47,702 nt of DNA. It comes from Phreatobacter sp. GTDB lineage: Bacteria > Pseudomonadota > Alphaproteobacteria > Rhizobiales > Phreatobacteraceae. Location of the stretch: the NCBI RefSeq assembly GCF_030691135.1, contig NZ_JAUYFA010000074.1:1-47702 (forward strand), in the 5' to 3' direction. The position numbers were made by a program, and so were the translations under genes. Position 1 is the first letter of the stretch; every line of letters starts with the position of its first letter. Below are positions 23,832 to 32,596 of the stretch, piece after piece. The notes below the pieces were generated by a model. That model was not told the DNA's origin. It made no database searches and worked only from the letters and a program-made list of their open reading frames with translations.

Positions 23832-25856
23832 ATGACGGCAGGCACCACATTCCTCTGCTCCTGCGAGGAAACCATGCCCTTGCATGGAGAGACGGTGGCG
23901 AAGGCGTGCCGGACGAAGGTCCGCACCGCCGACCAACTGTGCCGCAAGGAGCTCGATTTCTTCAAGGCGGTGGTCGCCCAGGGCGGCGACGTGACCGTCG
24001 CCTGCACCCAGGAAGCGCCGCTGTTCTCCGAAGTGGCGGAAGATCTCGGCCATGCCGGCCGCCTGACCTTCGCCAATGTGCGCGAACAGGCGGGATGGTC
24101 GGCCGAGGCACAGAAAGCCGGCCCGAAGACCGCCGCGCTCCTCGCCGCGGCGGCCGAGGAGATGCCGCCGATCCAGGCGGTTTCGCTGACCTCCAAGGGC
24201 GTGGCGCTGGTCTATGGCCGTGACGAGGAGGCGATCGCGGTGGCGCGCCGCCTGTCGGCGACGCTCGACGTGACGGTTCTCCTGACCCGGCCCGGCGAGG
24301 TGACTCCCCCGCGGGAAACCGCCTTTCCGGTGGTGAAGGGCACGATCACCGCCGCCCATGGCCATCTCGGCGCCTTCTCGATCGACGTCGACGACTATGC
24401 CCTCGCCTCGCCGTCGTCGCGGCGGACCTATCTCTGGCAGGTGCCCCGCAACGGCGCCTCCTCCACCTCCGACATCGTCATCGACCTGTCCGGCGGGATG
24501 CCGCTCTTCCCGGCACATGAGCTGCGGCCCGGCTACCTGCGCGCGGACCCACGCGACGCCGCCGCGGTCGAAAGGCTGATCGGCGAGGCGAGCGGCCTCG
24601 TCGGCACCTTCGACAAGCCGCGCTTCGTCACCTTCACCGCCGATCTCTGCGCCCATTCGCGCAACAAGATCACCGGCTGCACGCGCTGCCTCGATCTCTG
24701 CCCGACCGGAGCGATCACCCCCGACGGCGACCATGTCGCCATCGATCCCGCGGTCTGCGCCGGCTGCGGCCAATGCGCCGCGGCCTGCCCGACAGGTGCC
24801 GCAGCCTATGCACTGCCGCCGGTCGATGCGCTGCTGCGCCGCCTGCGTGCCCTGCTGACGACCTATGCCGCGGCCGGCGGCACGGGTGCCGTCCTGCTGG
24901 TCCATAATGGCGATCACGGGCAGCCGCTCATCGACGCGACGGCACGGTTCGGCGCCGGACTTGCCGCCCGCGTCCTGCCGCTGCAGGTGAACGAAATCAC
25001 GCAGGCCGGCCCGGAATTCTTCGCCGCCGCCCTCGCCTATGGCGCGGCGGGCGTGGCGGTGCTGGGTCGTGCCAAGCCGAAGCACGATCTTCTCGGGCTG
25101 ACGCGGACGCTGGAGACGACGCGCACCATCGCCCAGGCGCTCGGTTATGGCGCGGAGGTGGTGCGGCTGATCGAGACGGACGATCCCGACAGGCTCGCCG
25201 AGGCGCTCGCCGTGCCCTTCGCCGGCACGCCCGCGCCCAAGCCCTCGACGTTCCTGCCGATGGGGACGAAGCGCGGCCTGCTCGAACTGTCGTTCCTCGA
25301 ACTGCATGCGGCGGCACCCGCCCCGGTCGACCGGATCGCGCTCGACAAGGGCGCGCCCTTCGGCAAGGCCGAGGTCGATCTCGCGGCCTGCACCCTTTGC
25401 CTGGCCTGTGTCTCGGCCTGCCCGACGGCGGCGCTGTCCGACAATCCCGACAAGCCCATGCTGCGCTTCACCGAGAGCCTCTGCGTCCAGTGCGGGCTGT
25501 GCGAACAGACCTGCCCGGAGGACGCCATCGCCCTCATTCCTCAGCTCGACTTCGTCGCCTGGCAGGAACCCAGGCGCATCGTGAAGGAAGAGGAGCCGTT
25601 CCACTGCACCGGCTGCAACAAGGCCTTCGGCACGAAATCCACCATCGAGCGGATCGCATCGAAGCTTGAGGGACACTGGATGTTCACCGGCGCCAATGAG
25701 GCGCGGCGGGAGGCGCTGTTCATGTGCGAGGACTGCCGTGTCGAGCGCGTCGTCAACGAGGGCTTCGACCCCTATGCGGCGCAGCCGCGCCCGCGGGTGC
25801 GGACGGCGGAGGATTATCTCGCCGAGGCCAAGGCCGGCAAGGACGGGCTGAACTGA
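23832..25856 (+). CDS. Polyferredoxin (4Fe-4S) protein of the formate dehydrogenase cluster
   Basis: The 674-residue protein starts at the ATG behind GGAGAG. An N-terminal domain carries CSC at residues 9-11 and several further cysteines. Two ferredoxin motifs follow: C273/C283/C286/C290 and C309/C312/C315/C319. A middle domain of about 200 residues has no cysteines. Two further motifs are C520/C523/C526/C530 and C551/C554/C557/C561. The C-terminal pairs C592/C595 and C632/C635 could bind zinc. It has no signal peptide, so it is a cytoplasmic electron carrier with about four [4Fe-4S] clusters. Such proteins occur beside rhizobial formate dehydrogenases without proven function. It is divergent from the accessory operon. 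An upstream ATG (23787) is possible but lacks a ribosome binding site. Confidence 0.88.
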   Translation: MTAGTTFLCSCEETMPLHGETVAKACRTKVRTADQLCRKELDFFKAVVAQGGDVTVACTQEAPLFSEVAEDLGHAGRLTFANVREQAGWSAEAQKAGPKTAALLAAAAEEMPPIQAVSLTSKGVALVYGRDEEAIAVARRLSATLDVTVLLTRPGEVTPPRETAFPVVKGTITAAHGHLGAFSIDVDDYALASPSSRRTYLWQVPRNGASSTSDIVIDLSGGMPLFPAHELRPGYLRADPRDAAAVERLIGEASGLVGTFDKPRFVTFTADLCAHSRNKITGCTRCLDLCPTGAITPDGDHVAIDPAVCAGCGQCAAACPTGAAAYALPPVDALLRRLRALLTTYAAAGGTGAVLLVHNGDHGQPLIDATARFGAGLAARVLPLQVNEITQAGPEFFAAALAYGAAGVAVLGRAKPKHDLLGLTRTLETTRTIAQALGYGAEVVRLIETDDPDRLAEALAVPFAGTPAPKPSTFLPMGTKRGLLELSFLELHAAAPAPVDRIALDKGAPFGKAEVDLAACTLCLACVSACPTAALSDNPDKPMLRFTESLCVQCGLCEQTCPEDAIALIPQLDFVAWQEPRRIVKEEEPFHCTGCNKAFGTKSTIERIASKLEGHWMFTGANEARREALFMCEDCRVERVVNEGFDPYAAQPRPRVRTAEDYLAEAKAGKDGLN

Positions 25857-25857
25857 G

Positions 25858-27135
25858 CTATTCGGCGCCCGTCGCCTTGGCGATGAAGTCGACGAGCGCC
25901 TTGAGATCGTCGGGATCGGTCACCTGCTGCTCCGGCATCTTGGTGCCCGGCGTATAGGCGTTCGGCCCGATCTCGAAGAGGCGGGCGATGGTCTCCCTGG
26001 TCCAGACGATATCCATGCCGCGCAGCGCCGGCGAAAAGTCGTAGCCTGGGGCGGTGCCGATGCGCCGCCCGATGACGCCGTGCAGGGTCGGGCCGGCGCG
26101 GTTGCCGTCGTCGGGATCGAGCGTGTGGCAGGCCGAGCAGGCCCGGAAGACCTCGGAACCGGGATGATCGGCAAGGCGGGCGACGCGATCGGACGGCCTC
26201 GCCATGACCACAGCACCGAGATGTTCGCCGGTCGTCGCCAGCCAGCGGCGCACCAGGCGGTCGCCGCCGCCGGTCATCAGTTCGTCGGTTCCCGGACGGA
26301 AGGCGAGCGACCAGACCGGCAGGCCGGGGCCGACCAGCACGCGCTCGATCCGGCGCGACGCTCGATCGACCAGCGCCACCGATCCGCGGATTCCGGCCGC
26401 GGCGATCCGCCGTCCGTCGGGCGACAGGGCGACTGCGACGATCGGCGTTTCGGCGGCCGCAATCTCGCCGACCCGTGTGCCGTCGGCGGCGAGGATGCGC
26501 AGCCGGCCGTCGGCGCTGCCGGCGACGATTTCACCATCGGGTGCGACGGCGAGCCCGGCCACGGGAAGGCCGAGATCGATGCTGCGGGGGGGCGCGCCGT
26601 CGAGCGGCGTGATGCGAAGCGTGGCGTCGTGGCCGCCGGTGACGATGGCACGGCCGTCGGGTGTGAAGGCGACCGTGTTCACCGGCCCGCGATGGCTGGA
26701 AAAGACCTTGGCCTCACCGCCTCCCAGCGGCGTGACGCGCGCCGTGCCGTCCCAGGCGGCGGAGGCGAGAAACCGCCCGTCCGGCGAGAGAGCGAGGCCG
26801 GCGACGGGCCCGGTATGCCCGTCGATCCGCCCTTCCGGTTCGGCGCGCCCCGGGCGCCAGAGAAGAATGCGGCCATCCTCCCCGCCCGTGACGAAGCGCC
26901 CGTCGGGCAGCGCCAGCACCGCATTGACCGAGCTCTCGTGACCGCGCAGCACGGCCATGGCGAGGCCGCGCTCGATATCCCACAGGATCGCAGATGTATC
27001 GAACGAGCCGGAGAGGGCGACCCGCCCGTCCGGGGCCGCCGCGAGGGCGCGGACCGGGCCGCCATGGCCCCTGAGTTCCTGGGCCGTGGCCGGCGCGACG
27101 ATCAGGGCGGTGAAGACGACAAGCAGGCGAAGCAT
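25858..27135 (-). CDS. WD40 repeat - cytochrome c fusion, secreted
   Basis: The 425-residue protein starts at MLRLLVVFTALIVAPATAQE, a clear signal peptide. About seven WD40-type repeats follow (GHGGPVRALAAAPDGR, GHESSVNAVLALPDGR, GHTGPVAGLALSPDGR and others), making a beta-propeller. Residues about 320-425 are a class I cytochrome c with heme motif CSACH (Cys333, Cys336, His337) and likely axial Met400 in GTKMPEQQ. It should be periplasmic. Its stop codon is one base from the convergent polyferredoxin stop. It may exchange electrons with the periplasmic formate dehydrogenase, but adjacency is the only hint. The domain call is secure and the partner is unknown. Confidence 0.9.
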   Translation of the reverse strand: MLRLLVVFTALIVAPATAQELRGHGGPVRALAAAPDGRVALSGSFDTSAILWDIERGLAMAVLRGHESSVNAVLALPDGRFVTGGEDGRILLWRPGRAEPEGRIDGHTGPVAGLALSPDGRFLASAAWDGTARVTPLGGGEAKVFSSHRGPVNTVAFTPDGRAIVTGGHDATLRITPLDGAPPRSIDLGLPVAGLAVAPDGEIVAGSADGRLRILAADGTRVGEIAAAETPIVAVALSPDGRRIAAAGIRGSVALVDRASRRIERVLVGPGLPVWSLAFRPGTDELMTGGGDRLVRRWLATTGEHLGAVVMARPSDRVARLADHPGSEVFRACSACHTLDPDDGNRAGPTLHGVIGRRIGTAPGYDFSPALRGMDIVWTRETIARLFEIGPNAYTPGTKMPEQQVTDPDDLKALVDFIAKATGAE

Positions 27136-27322
27136 CGGCGATCCGGATCTGGGCGGCACAGACTACAGGGTGGCGGAGAACGGCGCGGGATCAAGCCCGC
27201 CGCCGATCACAAGGTTCCGTTCGAGCTGGATGCGCGGCTGATCCCCGCGGCGCCGCCTCGACTCGGGGCGAGCGCTCCGTAAGATCGCGCGGCCCCTTCC
27301 GCGATCCGCATCGAGACCAGAC

Positions 27323-28837
27323 ATGACCTCCGCCTCTGCCGCAGGCCCCTTCGACCTCGTGATCCGCGGCGGCCGCGTCGTCGATCCGGAAAGCCGGCGC
27401 GACGAAGTCTGCGACCTCGCCGTGACGAACGGCCGCATCGCCGCCATCGGAGCGGTCATGGGCGAGGCGGCCCGCGAGATCGATGCCCGCGGCCTGGTGG
27501 TCGCCCCCGGCTTCGTCGATCTCCACGCCCATGGCCAGACGGTCGCCGCTGACCGGATGCAGGCCTTCGACGGCGTCACCACGACGCTGGAACTGGAGGC
27601 CGGCGTCCTTCCCGTGGCGCTCTGGTACGAGAACCAGGCGAAGAACGGCCGGGTGCTCAATTACGGAACGGCCGCGAACTGGGCCTTCGCCCGCATCGCG
27701 GCGATGATCGGCGTCGAGCCGGAGGCCGATCTCGGCTTCATGGGCCGCCATTCCAACGACAAGCGCTGGATCGACAATGTCGCGACCGATGCGGAGATGG
27801 GCGAGATCCTGCGGCGCCTGCGGCAGGGCCTGGACGAGGGCGGCATCGGCATCGGCATCCTCAACGCCTATGCGCCGGGCGCCGGGGTGAAGGAGATGTC
27901 GTCCGTCTGCTCGCTGGCCGCCGACTATGCCGTGCCGACCTATACCCATGTCGCCTATGCCTCGAACATCGACCCGAAGAGCTCGATCGAGGCCTATACG
28001 CGGCTGGTCGGTTATGCCGGCTCGACCGGCGCGCACATGCATATCTGCCATTTCAACAGCACTAGTCTGCAGGACGTGGAGCGCGCCGCGGCGCTGATCC
28101 GGAAAGCCCAGGAGCTCGGCCTGAAGATCACCGTCGAGGCCTATCCCTATGGCACCGGCTCGACGGTGCTGGGCGCCACCTTCTTCGCCGATCCCGGCTT
28201 CACCGAGCGCACCGGCGGTCCCTACGAATCCATCGAGATGGTCGATACCGGCCGCACCTTCCACAACCGCGACGAATTGCTGGCGGCACAGGCACAGGAT
28301 CCGGGCTCGCTGGTGCTCTGGCATTTCCTCGACGTCGAGGCCAATCCGCGCCACCGCGACCTCCTTGACGTCTCGGTCCTCTATCCCGGCGGGGCCATCG
28401 CCTCGGACGCAATGCCGTGGACCAATCCCGACGGCTCCGTCTATGACGGCGAGGACTGGCCGCTGCCGGAGGGGACGAGCTCGCACCCGCGCTCGTCGGG
28501 CACGTTCACGCGGTTCCTGCGCCAGTACGTGCGCGAGCGCGCGATGCTGCCGCTCATCGACGGACTGGCTAAATGCACGCTGATTCCCGCCGAGATCCTG
28601 GCCGAGAGCACGCCGGCCATGCGCGCGAAGGGCCGGCTGGCGGTCGGCGCCGATGCCGACATCGTCGTCTTCGACTACGACACGCTGACCGACCGCGCCG
28701 AGTTCAAGGCGATGAACCGCGCCTCCGCCGGCATGCGCCACGTCATCGTCAACGGCGAGGCGGTGATCACCGACGGCGACCTGGTGCGTGCCGCGCGGCC
28801 GGGCAGGCCCGTGCGCCGGCCGGTCAAGGCGGCGTGA
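27323..28837 (+). CDS. N-acyl-D-amino-acid deacylase type amidohydrolase
   Basis: This 504-residue metal-dependent amidohydrolase has DLVIRGGRVVDPES at the N terminus, metal-binding DLHAHGQ (His68, His70), GVTTTLELEAGV with candidate Glu ligands, HMHICHFNS in the barrel and AIASDAMPW near the C-terminal active site. The D-aminoacylase family hydrolyses N-acyl-D-amino acids. The DLHAHGQ and LELEAGV wording looks closest to D-glutamate deacylases, but that is from memory. No signal peptide is present. The gene is followed after only 7 bp by a COG0523 GTPase, which may supply its zinc. The substrate is unproven. Confidence 0.85.
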   Translation: MTSASAAGPFDLVIRGGRVVDPESRRDEVCDLAVTNGRIAAIGAVMGEAAREIDARGLVVAPGFVDLHAHGQTVAADRMQAFDGVTTTLELEAGVLPVALWYENQAKNGRVLNYGTAANWAFARIAAMIGVEPEADLGFMGRHSNDKRWIDNVATDAEMGEILRRLRQGLDEGGIGIGILNAYAPGAGVKEMSSVCSLAADYAVPTYTHVAYASNIDPKSSIEAYTRLVGYAGSTGAHMHICHFNSTSLQDVERAAALIRKAQELGLKITVEAYPYGTGSTVLGATFFADPGFTERTGGPYESIEMVDTGRTFHNRDELLAAQAQDPGSLVLWHFLDVEANPRHRDLLDVSVLYPGGAIASDAMPWTNPDGSVYDGEDWPLPEGTSSHPRSSGTFTRFLRQYVRERAMLPLIDGLAKCTLIPAEILAESTPAMRAKGRLAVGADADIVVFDYDTLTDRAEFKAMNRASAGMRHVIVNGEAVITDGDLVRAARPGRPVRRPVKAA

Positions 28838-28844
28838 CCCTGGG

Positions 28845-29783
28845 ATGAGCATTCCCGTCATCCTCGTCACCGGCTTTCTCGGAGCGGGCAAGACGACGCT
28901 GATCAACCATCTTCTCACCGCCAATGGCGGGCGGCGGCTCGCCGCGGTGGTCAATGATTTCGGCGCCATCAACATCGACGCCGACCTGATCGCCGAGCAG
29001 GCCGACGGCGTGGTGAGCCTCACCAACGGCTGCATCTGCTGTTCGCTTCAGGGCGACCTCCTGCGGACGCTGTCGAACCTTCTCCGGAGGATCCCGCCGC
29101 CAGAGGGCATCGTCATCGAGACCAGCGGCGTGTCGGACCCGGCGGAGATCGTGCGGAGCCTGCTCGACCCCGTCATCTGGCGGGATGCGGCGCTGGAGAC
29201 CGTCATCGCGGTGGCCGATGCCCGGGCCCTCGCCGACGATCCGGCGCTGCTCGACGACGCGCTCTGCCGCTCGCAGATCGCCAGCGCCGACATCGTGGCG
29301 CTGAACAAGGCCGATCTCGTGGACGTGGCGGAGCTCGCCCGCGCCCGCGCCGCCCTGGCGAAGCTGAAACCGGACCGGGTGATCTTCCCCGTGGCCGAGG
29401 GACGTATCGCGCCGGAACTCGCCTTCGCCGGCGGAGGACACGAACCCGCCGTGCCCGATGCAAGACGCGCCGCGCAGGCCCGCTTCGCCACGCCGCGCTT
29501 CGAGACGACGACCTTCACGACGGAACGCCCCCTCGCCATGGCGGCCTTCCAGGCGGTGATCGGCCGGCTGGCGCCGCAACTGGTGCGGGCCAAGGGCTTC
29601 GTGACCTTCGCCGGCCAGCCCGACCGGCCGATGCTGTTCCAACTCGTGGGCGAGCGGGCGACGCTCGGCCCGGCGCCGGCAGGGGGGCGCGGCGAGGCGG
29701 TGCGGCTCGTCCTGATCGCCGAGATGGGGCGCATCGAGCCGGCTGCGATGCGGGCGGCGCTCGCCGCATGTGTCGAAGCCTGA
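28845..29783 (+). CDS. CobW/COG0523 family GTPase, probable metallochaperone
   Basis: The 312-residue G3E GTPase has Walker A GFLGAGKTT (residues 10-18), the metal-binding GCICCSLQGDL with Cys63, Cys65 and Cys66, Walker B-like VIETSGVSDP and the guanine motif NKAD. A smaller C-terminal domain follows. COG0523 proteins deliver metal (zinc, cobalt or others) to client enzymes at the cost of GTP. No histidine-rich linker is visible. It lies 7 bp after the amidohydrolase gene, so that enzyme is the most likely client. No Zur box was recognised upstream of the pair. Confidence 0.9.
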   Translation: MSIPVILVTGFLGAGKTTLINHLLTANGGRRLAAVVNDFGAINIDADLIAEQADGVVSLTNGCICCSLQGDLLRTLSNLLRRIPPPEGIVIETSGVSDPAEIVRSLLDPVIWRDAALETVIAVADARALADDPALLDDALCRSQIASADIVALNKADLVDVAELARARAALAKLKPDRVIFPVAEGRIAPELAFAGGGHEPAVPDARRAAQARFATPRFETTTFTTERPLAMAAFQAVIGRLAPQLVRAKGFVTFAGQPDRPMLFQLVGERATLGPAPAGGRGEAVRLVLIAEMGRIEPAAMRAALAACVEA

Positions 29784-29949
29784 AGGGCGGTTGGTCCGTC
29801 CTTGTCGCCAGTGCTGTCCCTCGGTTTCCCTGATCATCGCCCTCCTGCTTTTCCACCGCCGGTTCCTGCTATTCGCCATCCTGAAAGCGGCAGTCTTGAC
29901 CTTACGGGAGCAATTGACTCCGCCGGGCCGGTGGCGATAGCTGAACCGC

Positions 29950-30348
29950 ATGTGGCTTTTCCGTGGCGATCATTTCCGGACGGCGCGCAGCATTCTCGCT
30001 GCGACACTGGTCTATGTGATCGCCGCCACGGGCCTCCTTGGCTCGGTCGCGCGGGCTGCCGGCGGCCTCGAATCGTCCGGCTTCGTCGTCATCTGCACCG
30101 TCGAGGGCCAGTCCATCGCCCATGACGGGGGGCAGCCGACGACCAAGGCCGCCGCCGCGCATCATTGCGGGCTGTGCAACGTCACGCCCTGGGATCCATC
30201 GCGCATGGCGTCCGCCGTCGGCGTACCGGTGGAGATATCCGCCGCGCCGCGGGCCCCCGTCCGCAGCTATGATCCCCTCCTGCCGGCCCACGCCTTCGAG
30301 GGCTGGCTCGGCACGCGATCACCGCGAGCGCCCCCCTTCGCCAGCTGA
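29950..30348 (+). CDS. DUF2946 family protein, probable copper-related
   Basis: This 132-residue protein has one N-terminal hydrophobic segment (ILAATLVYVIAATGLLGSVARAA) and a small domain with VICTVEGQSI and HHCGLCN, the cysteine/histidine motif of DUF2946. Proteins of this family commonly accompany copper-related TonB receptors and PCuAC chaperones. The upstream -35/-10 pair (TTGACT, 17 bp, ATAGCT at 29914-29942) is weak and lies very close to the ATG, and no clear ribosome binding site is seen, so the start is uncertain. The gene leads the four-gene copper-type cluster. Confidence 0.75.
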   Translation: MWLFRGDHFRTARSILAATLVYVIAATGLLGSVARAAGGLESSGFVVICTVEGQSIAHDGGQPTTKAAAAHHCGLCNVTPWDPSRMASAVGVPVEISAAPRAPVRSYDPLLPAHAFEGWLGTRSPRAPPFAS

Positions 30349-30419
30349 TCACGACCCTCCCCCCGGCGCATGGCAAAACGGCCCGCGCCCGTCGTCATCT
30401 CCTGTCGAAGTCCCATATC

Positions 30420-32522
30420 ATGATCCGCTTTCCCCTGCCGCGCGCCGGGCTCATCGCCCTTGCCGCCGCCTCGCCTTTCGCCATCGCCACGGCCATGGCC
30501 CAGACCACCCAGCTTCCCACCATTACCGTCGAGGGCCGTCCGGCCGCATCCGGACAGGGCGGAGGCACGCTTACCTCGCCGCCAATCGCCGAACAGCGCC
30601 GTGCGGTCGAGAGCACCGCCGGTTCGGTGTCGCATATCGATGCCGAGACCACCCGCAATGCCTATGCGACCAACCTGCGCGACGTGCTGCAGGATACGCC
30701 GGGCATCCTGGTGCAGAACCGCTACAGCCAGGAGGTGCGCCTCTCGATCCGCGGATCGGGTCTCGCCCGCGCCTTCCACACCCGCGGCATCGAGATCCTG
30801 CAGGACGGTGTCCCGACCAATCTCGCCGACGGTTCCGGCGACTTCTATCAGATCGACCCGTTGGCGCTGCGCGCCATCGAGGTGTTCCGCGGCGGCAATG
30901 CCCTGCCCTTCGGTTCCTCGACCCTCGGCGGTGCCATCAATTTCGTCACGCCGACGGCCCATACGGCGACGGCACCGAACGTCTTCAGCCTCGAGGCCGG
31001 CTCCTTCGGCACGATCCGCGGCCATGGCTCGGTGTCGCGCGTCATGGGCGACTGGGACTTCCACGCCTCGGGGACGGTGACCCATTCCGACGGCTGGCGC
31101 GCCCATGAGCAGCAGACGCTTGGCCATTTCAACGCCAATATCGGCCGGCGCATCTCCGAACGGGTGGAGACGCGCTTCTATTTCGGAGCCTACTATACCG
31201 ACGTGAAGCTGCCGGGCTCGCTCACCTATGGCGCGGCCATGACCAATCCCCGCCAGGCCGCGACGGCGGCCGTCACCGGCGACCAGGCCCGCAACACCTA
31301 TGTGCAGCGCTTGGCCAATGTGACGAGCATCAAGTTCGACATCGGCCAGCTCGACATCACCTCCTGGGTGATCCACAAGCACCTCAACCATCCGATCTTC
31401 CAGGTGCTGGACCAGGACGGCTGGACCTACGGCATCTCGCCGCGCTTCACCGGCTCGTTCAATCTTGGTGGCTACCGGAACGACCTGATCGTCGGCGCCC
31501 GTCTGTTCGCCGGCAACAACCAGGCGATGCAGTTCGTCAATGTCGGCAATGCGGTGCGCGGCGCCCAGACGGTGAACGCCCGTCAGGTCGCCTCGAACTA
31601 CGAGGCTTGGTTCGAGAATCGGTTCTTCGTCCTGCCGCAGTTCGCCCTGACCGCTGGCCTCAAGGCCTATGTCGCCAAGCGCGACTTCGCCGGCCGGCTC
31701 AACATGAACACCGCGCCGGTCACCGTCGACACGGGCGTCACCTATTCCGGCGTCAATCCGCGCATCGGCCTCCTGTGGGAGCCGATCCGCGACGTCCAGC
31801 TCTTCGCCAATGTCACACGCTCCTCCGACGTGCCGGACTTCTCCGACCTGACGCAAACGACGGCGGCGACCACAGCCTTCGTGCCGCTCAAGGCGCAGAC
31901 CGGAACGACTTTCGAGATCGGTACGCGCGGTCGCTACGGCCTCTTCTCCTGGGAGGCGACGGCCTATCGCGCCGACCTGCGCAACCAGATGCTGCAGTTC
32001 AACACCGGTGTCGGCATTCCCGCCGCCACCTTCAACGCCGCACGGACGCAGTTGCAGGGCGTCGAGTTCGCCGCGAGCGTCGATCTGGCGCGCGATCTCA
32101 CCGGCAACGGCGATCGCCTCACCCTCAAGCAGGTCTGGACCTATTCGGACTTCCGCTTCGTCGGTGACGCCATCTATGGCAACAACCGCCTGCCACTGGC
32201 ACCGGAACATGTGCTGCGGACCTCGCTGACCTATGCCCATCCCGCCGGGTTCTCGATCACGCCGTCGGTCGACATCGTGCCGCAGGGTGCCTTCGTCGAC
32301 TACCGCAACACGTTCCGCGTGCCCGGCTATGCGCTGTTCAACGTCAGCGCGGCGGCAAGGCTGCCAAATGGCGGCGAGGCCTTCGTCGACATCCGCAACA
32401 TCACCGACAAGCGGTACATCTCCGATTTCGGACCGGTGGTGCTCTACAATGCGGCCACGACCTCGACCTTCTTTCCGGGCACGGGCCGCAGCATCTATGG
32501 CGGCCTGCGCGTGAAGTTCTGA
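30420..32522 (+). CDS. TonB-dependent outer membrane receptor, probable copper uptake
   Basis: This 700-residue receptor has a signal peptide ending ATAMAQTT and a TonB-box-like LPTITVEG. The plug domain (about 60-170) has IRGSGLARAFHTRGIEILQDG, in short RGSGLARAFHTRGI, and GSSTLGGAINFVTP. A 22-strand barrel follows, ending YGGLRVKF with the usual terminal Phe. It would import a chelated metal or other scarce ligand with TonB energy. The neighbours (DUF2946, dedicated TonB, YcnI-PCuAC) point to copper. A siderophore-type ligand cannot be excluded from sequence. No cobalamin riboswitch is visible upstream. Confidence 0.9.
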   Translation: MIRFPLPRAGLIALAAASPFAIATAMAQTTQLPTITVEGRPAASGQGGGTLTSPPIAEQRRAVESTAGSVSHIDAETTRNAYATNLRDVLQDTPGILVQNRYSQEVRLSIRGSGLARAFHTRGIEILQDGVPTNLADGSGDFYQIDPLALRAIEVFRGGNALPFGSSTLGGAINFVTPTAHTATAPNVFSLEAGSFGTIRGHGSVSRVMGDWDFHASGTVTHSDGWRAHEQQTLGHFNANIGRRISERVETRFYFGAYYTDVKLPGSLTYGAAMTNPRQAATAAVTGDQARNTYVQRLANVTSIKFDIGQLDITSWVIHKHLNHPIFQVLDQDGWTYGISPRFTGSFNLGGYRNDLIVGARLFAGNNQAMQFVNVGNAVRGAQTVNARQVASNYEAWFENRFFVLPQFALTAGLKAYVAKRDFAGRLNMNTAPVTVDTGVTYSGVNPRIGLLWEPIRDVQLFANVTRSSDVPDFSDLTQTTAATTAFVPLKAQTGTTFEIGTRGRYGLFSWEATAYRADLRNQMLQFNTGVGIPAATFNAARTQLQGVEFAASVDLARDLTGNGDRLTLKQVWTYSDFRFVGDAIYGNNRLPLAPEHVLRTSLTYAHPAGFSITPSVDIVPQGAFVDYRNTFRVPGYALFNVSAAARLPNGGEAFVDIRNITDKRYISDFGPVVLYNAATTSTFFPGTGRSIYGGLRVKF

Positions 32523-32539
32523 CGTTATGATGTTACATT

Positions 32540-32563
32540 CGGTCGGGCCTTCGGGCCCGGCCG
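32540..32563 (+). other. UUCG-capped stem-loop between receptor and tonB genes
   Basis: CGGTCGGGCC and GGCCCGGCCG pair through ten positions (one G-U) around a TTCG tetraloop, 17 bp after the receptor stop. No T-run follows, so it looks like an mRNA-stabilising or processing hairpin within the operon rather than a terminator. Confidence 0.6.
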
Positions 32564-32596
32564 TCGCCGTCGTCAACTGTTGAACCCCGAAGGCCC

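Noticed and set aside
22974-25676. A 900-codon continuous minus-strand frame including the ligase-like gene
   Set aside because: The upstream part runs antisense to the polyferredoxin gene, whose four cysteine motifs are unmistakable. Only the part from 23723 downward is coding.
29784-29949. A cobalamin riboswitch before the TonB receptor cluster
   Set aside because: No B12-box or conserved core sequence is present, and the neighbours point to copper.
30267-32576. A 769-codon minus-strand frame opposite the TonB receptor gene
   Set aside because: It has no recognisable domains, and the plus strand encodes a complete receptor with signal peptide and terminal Phe.
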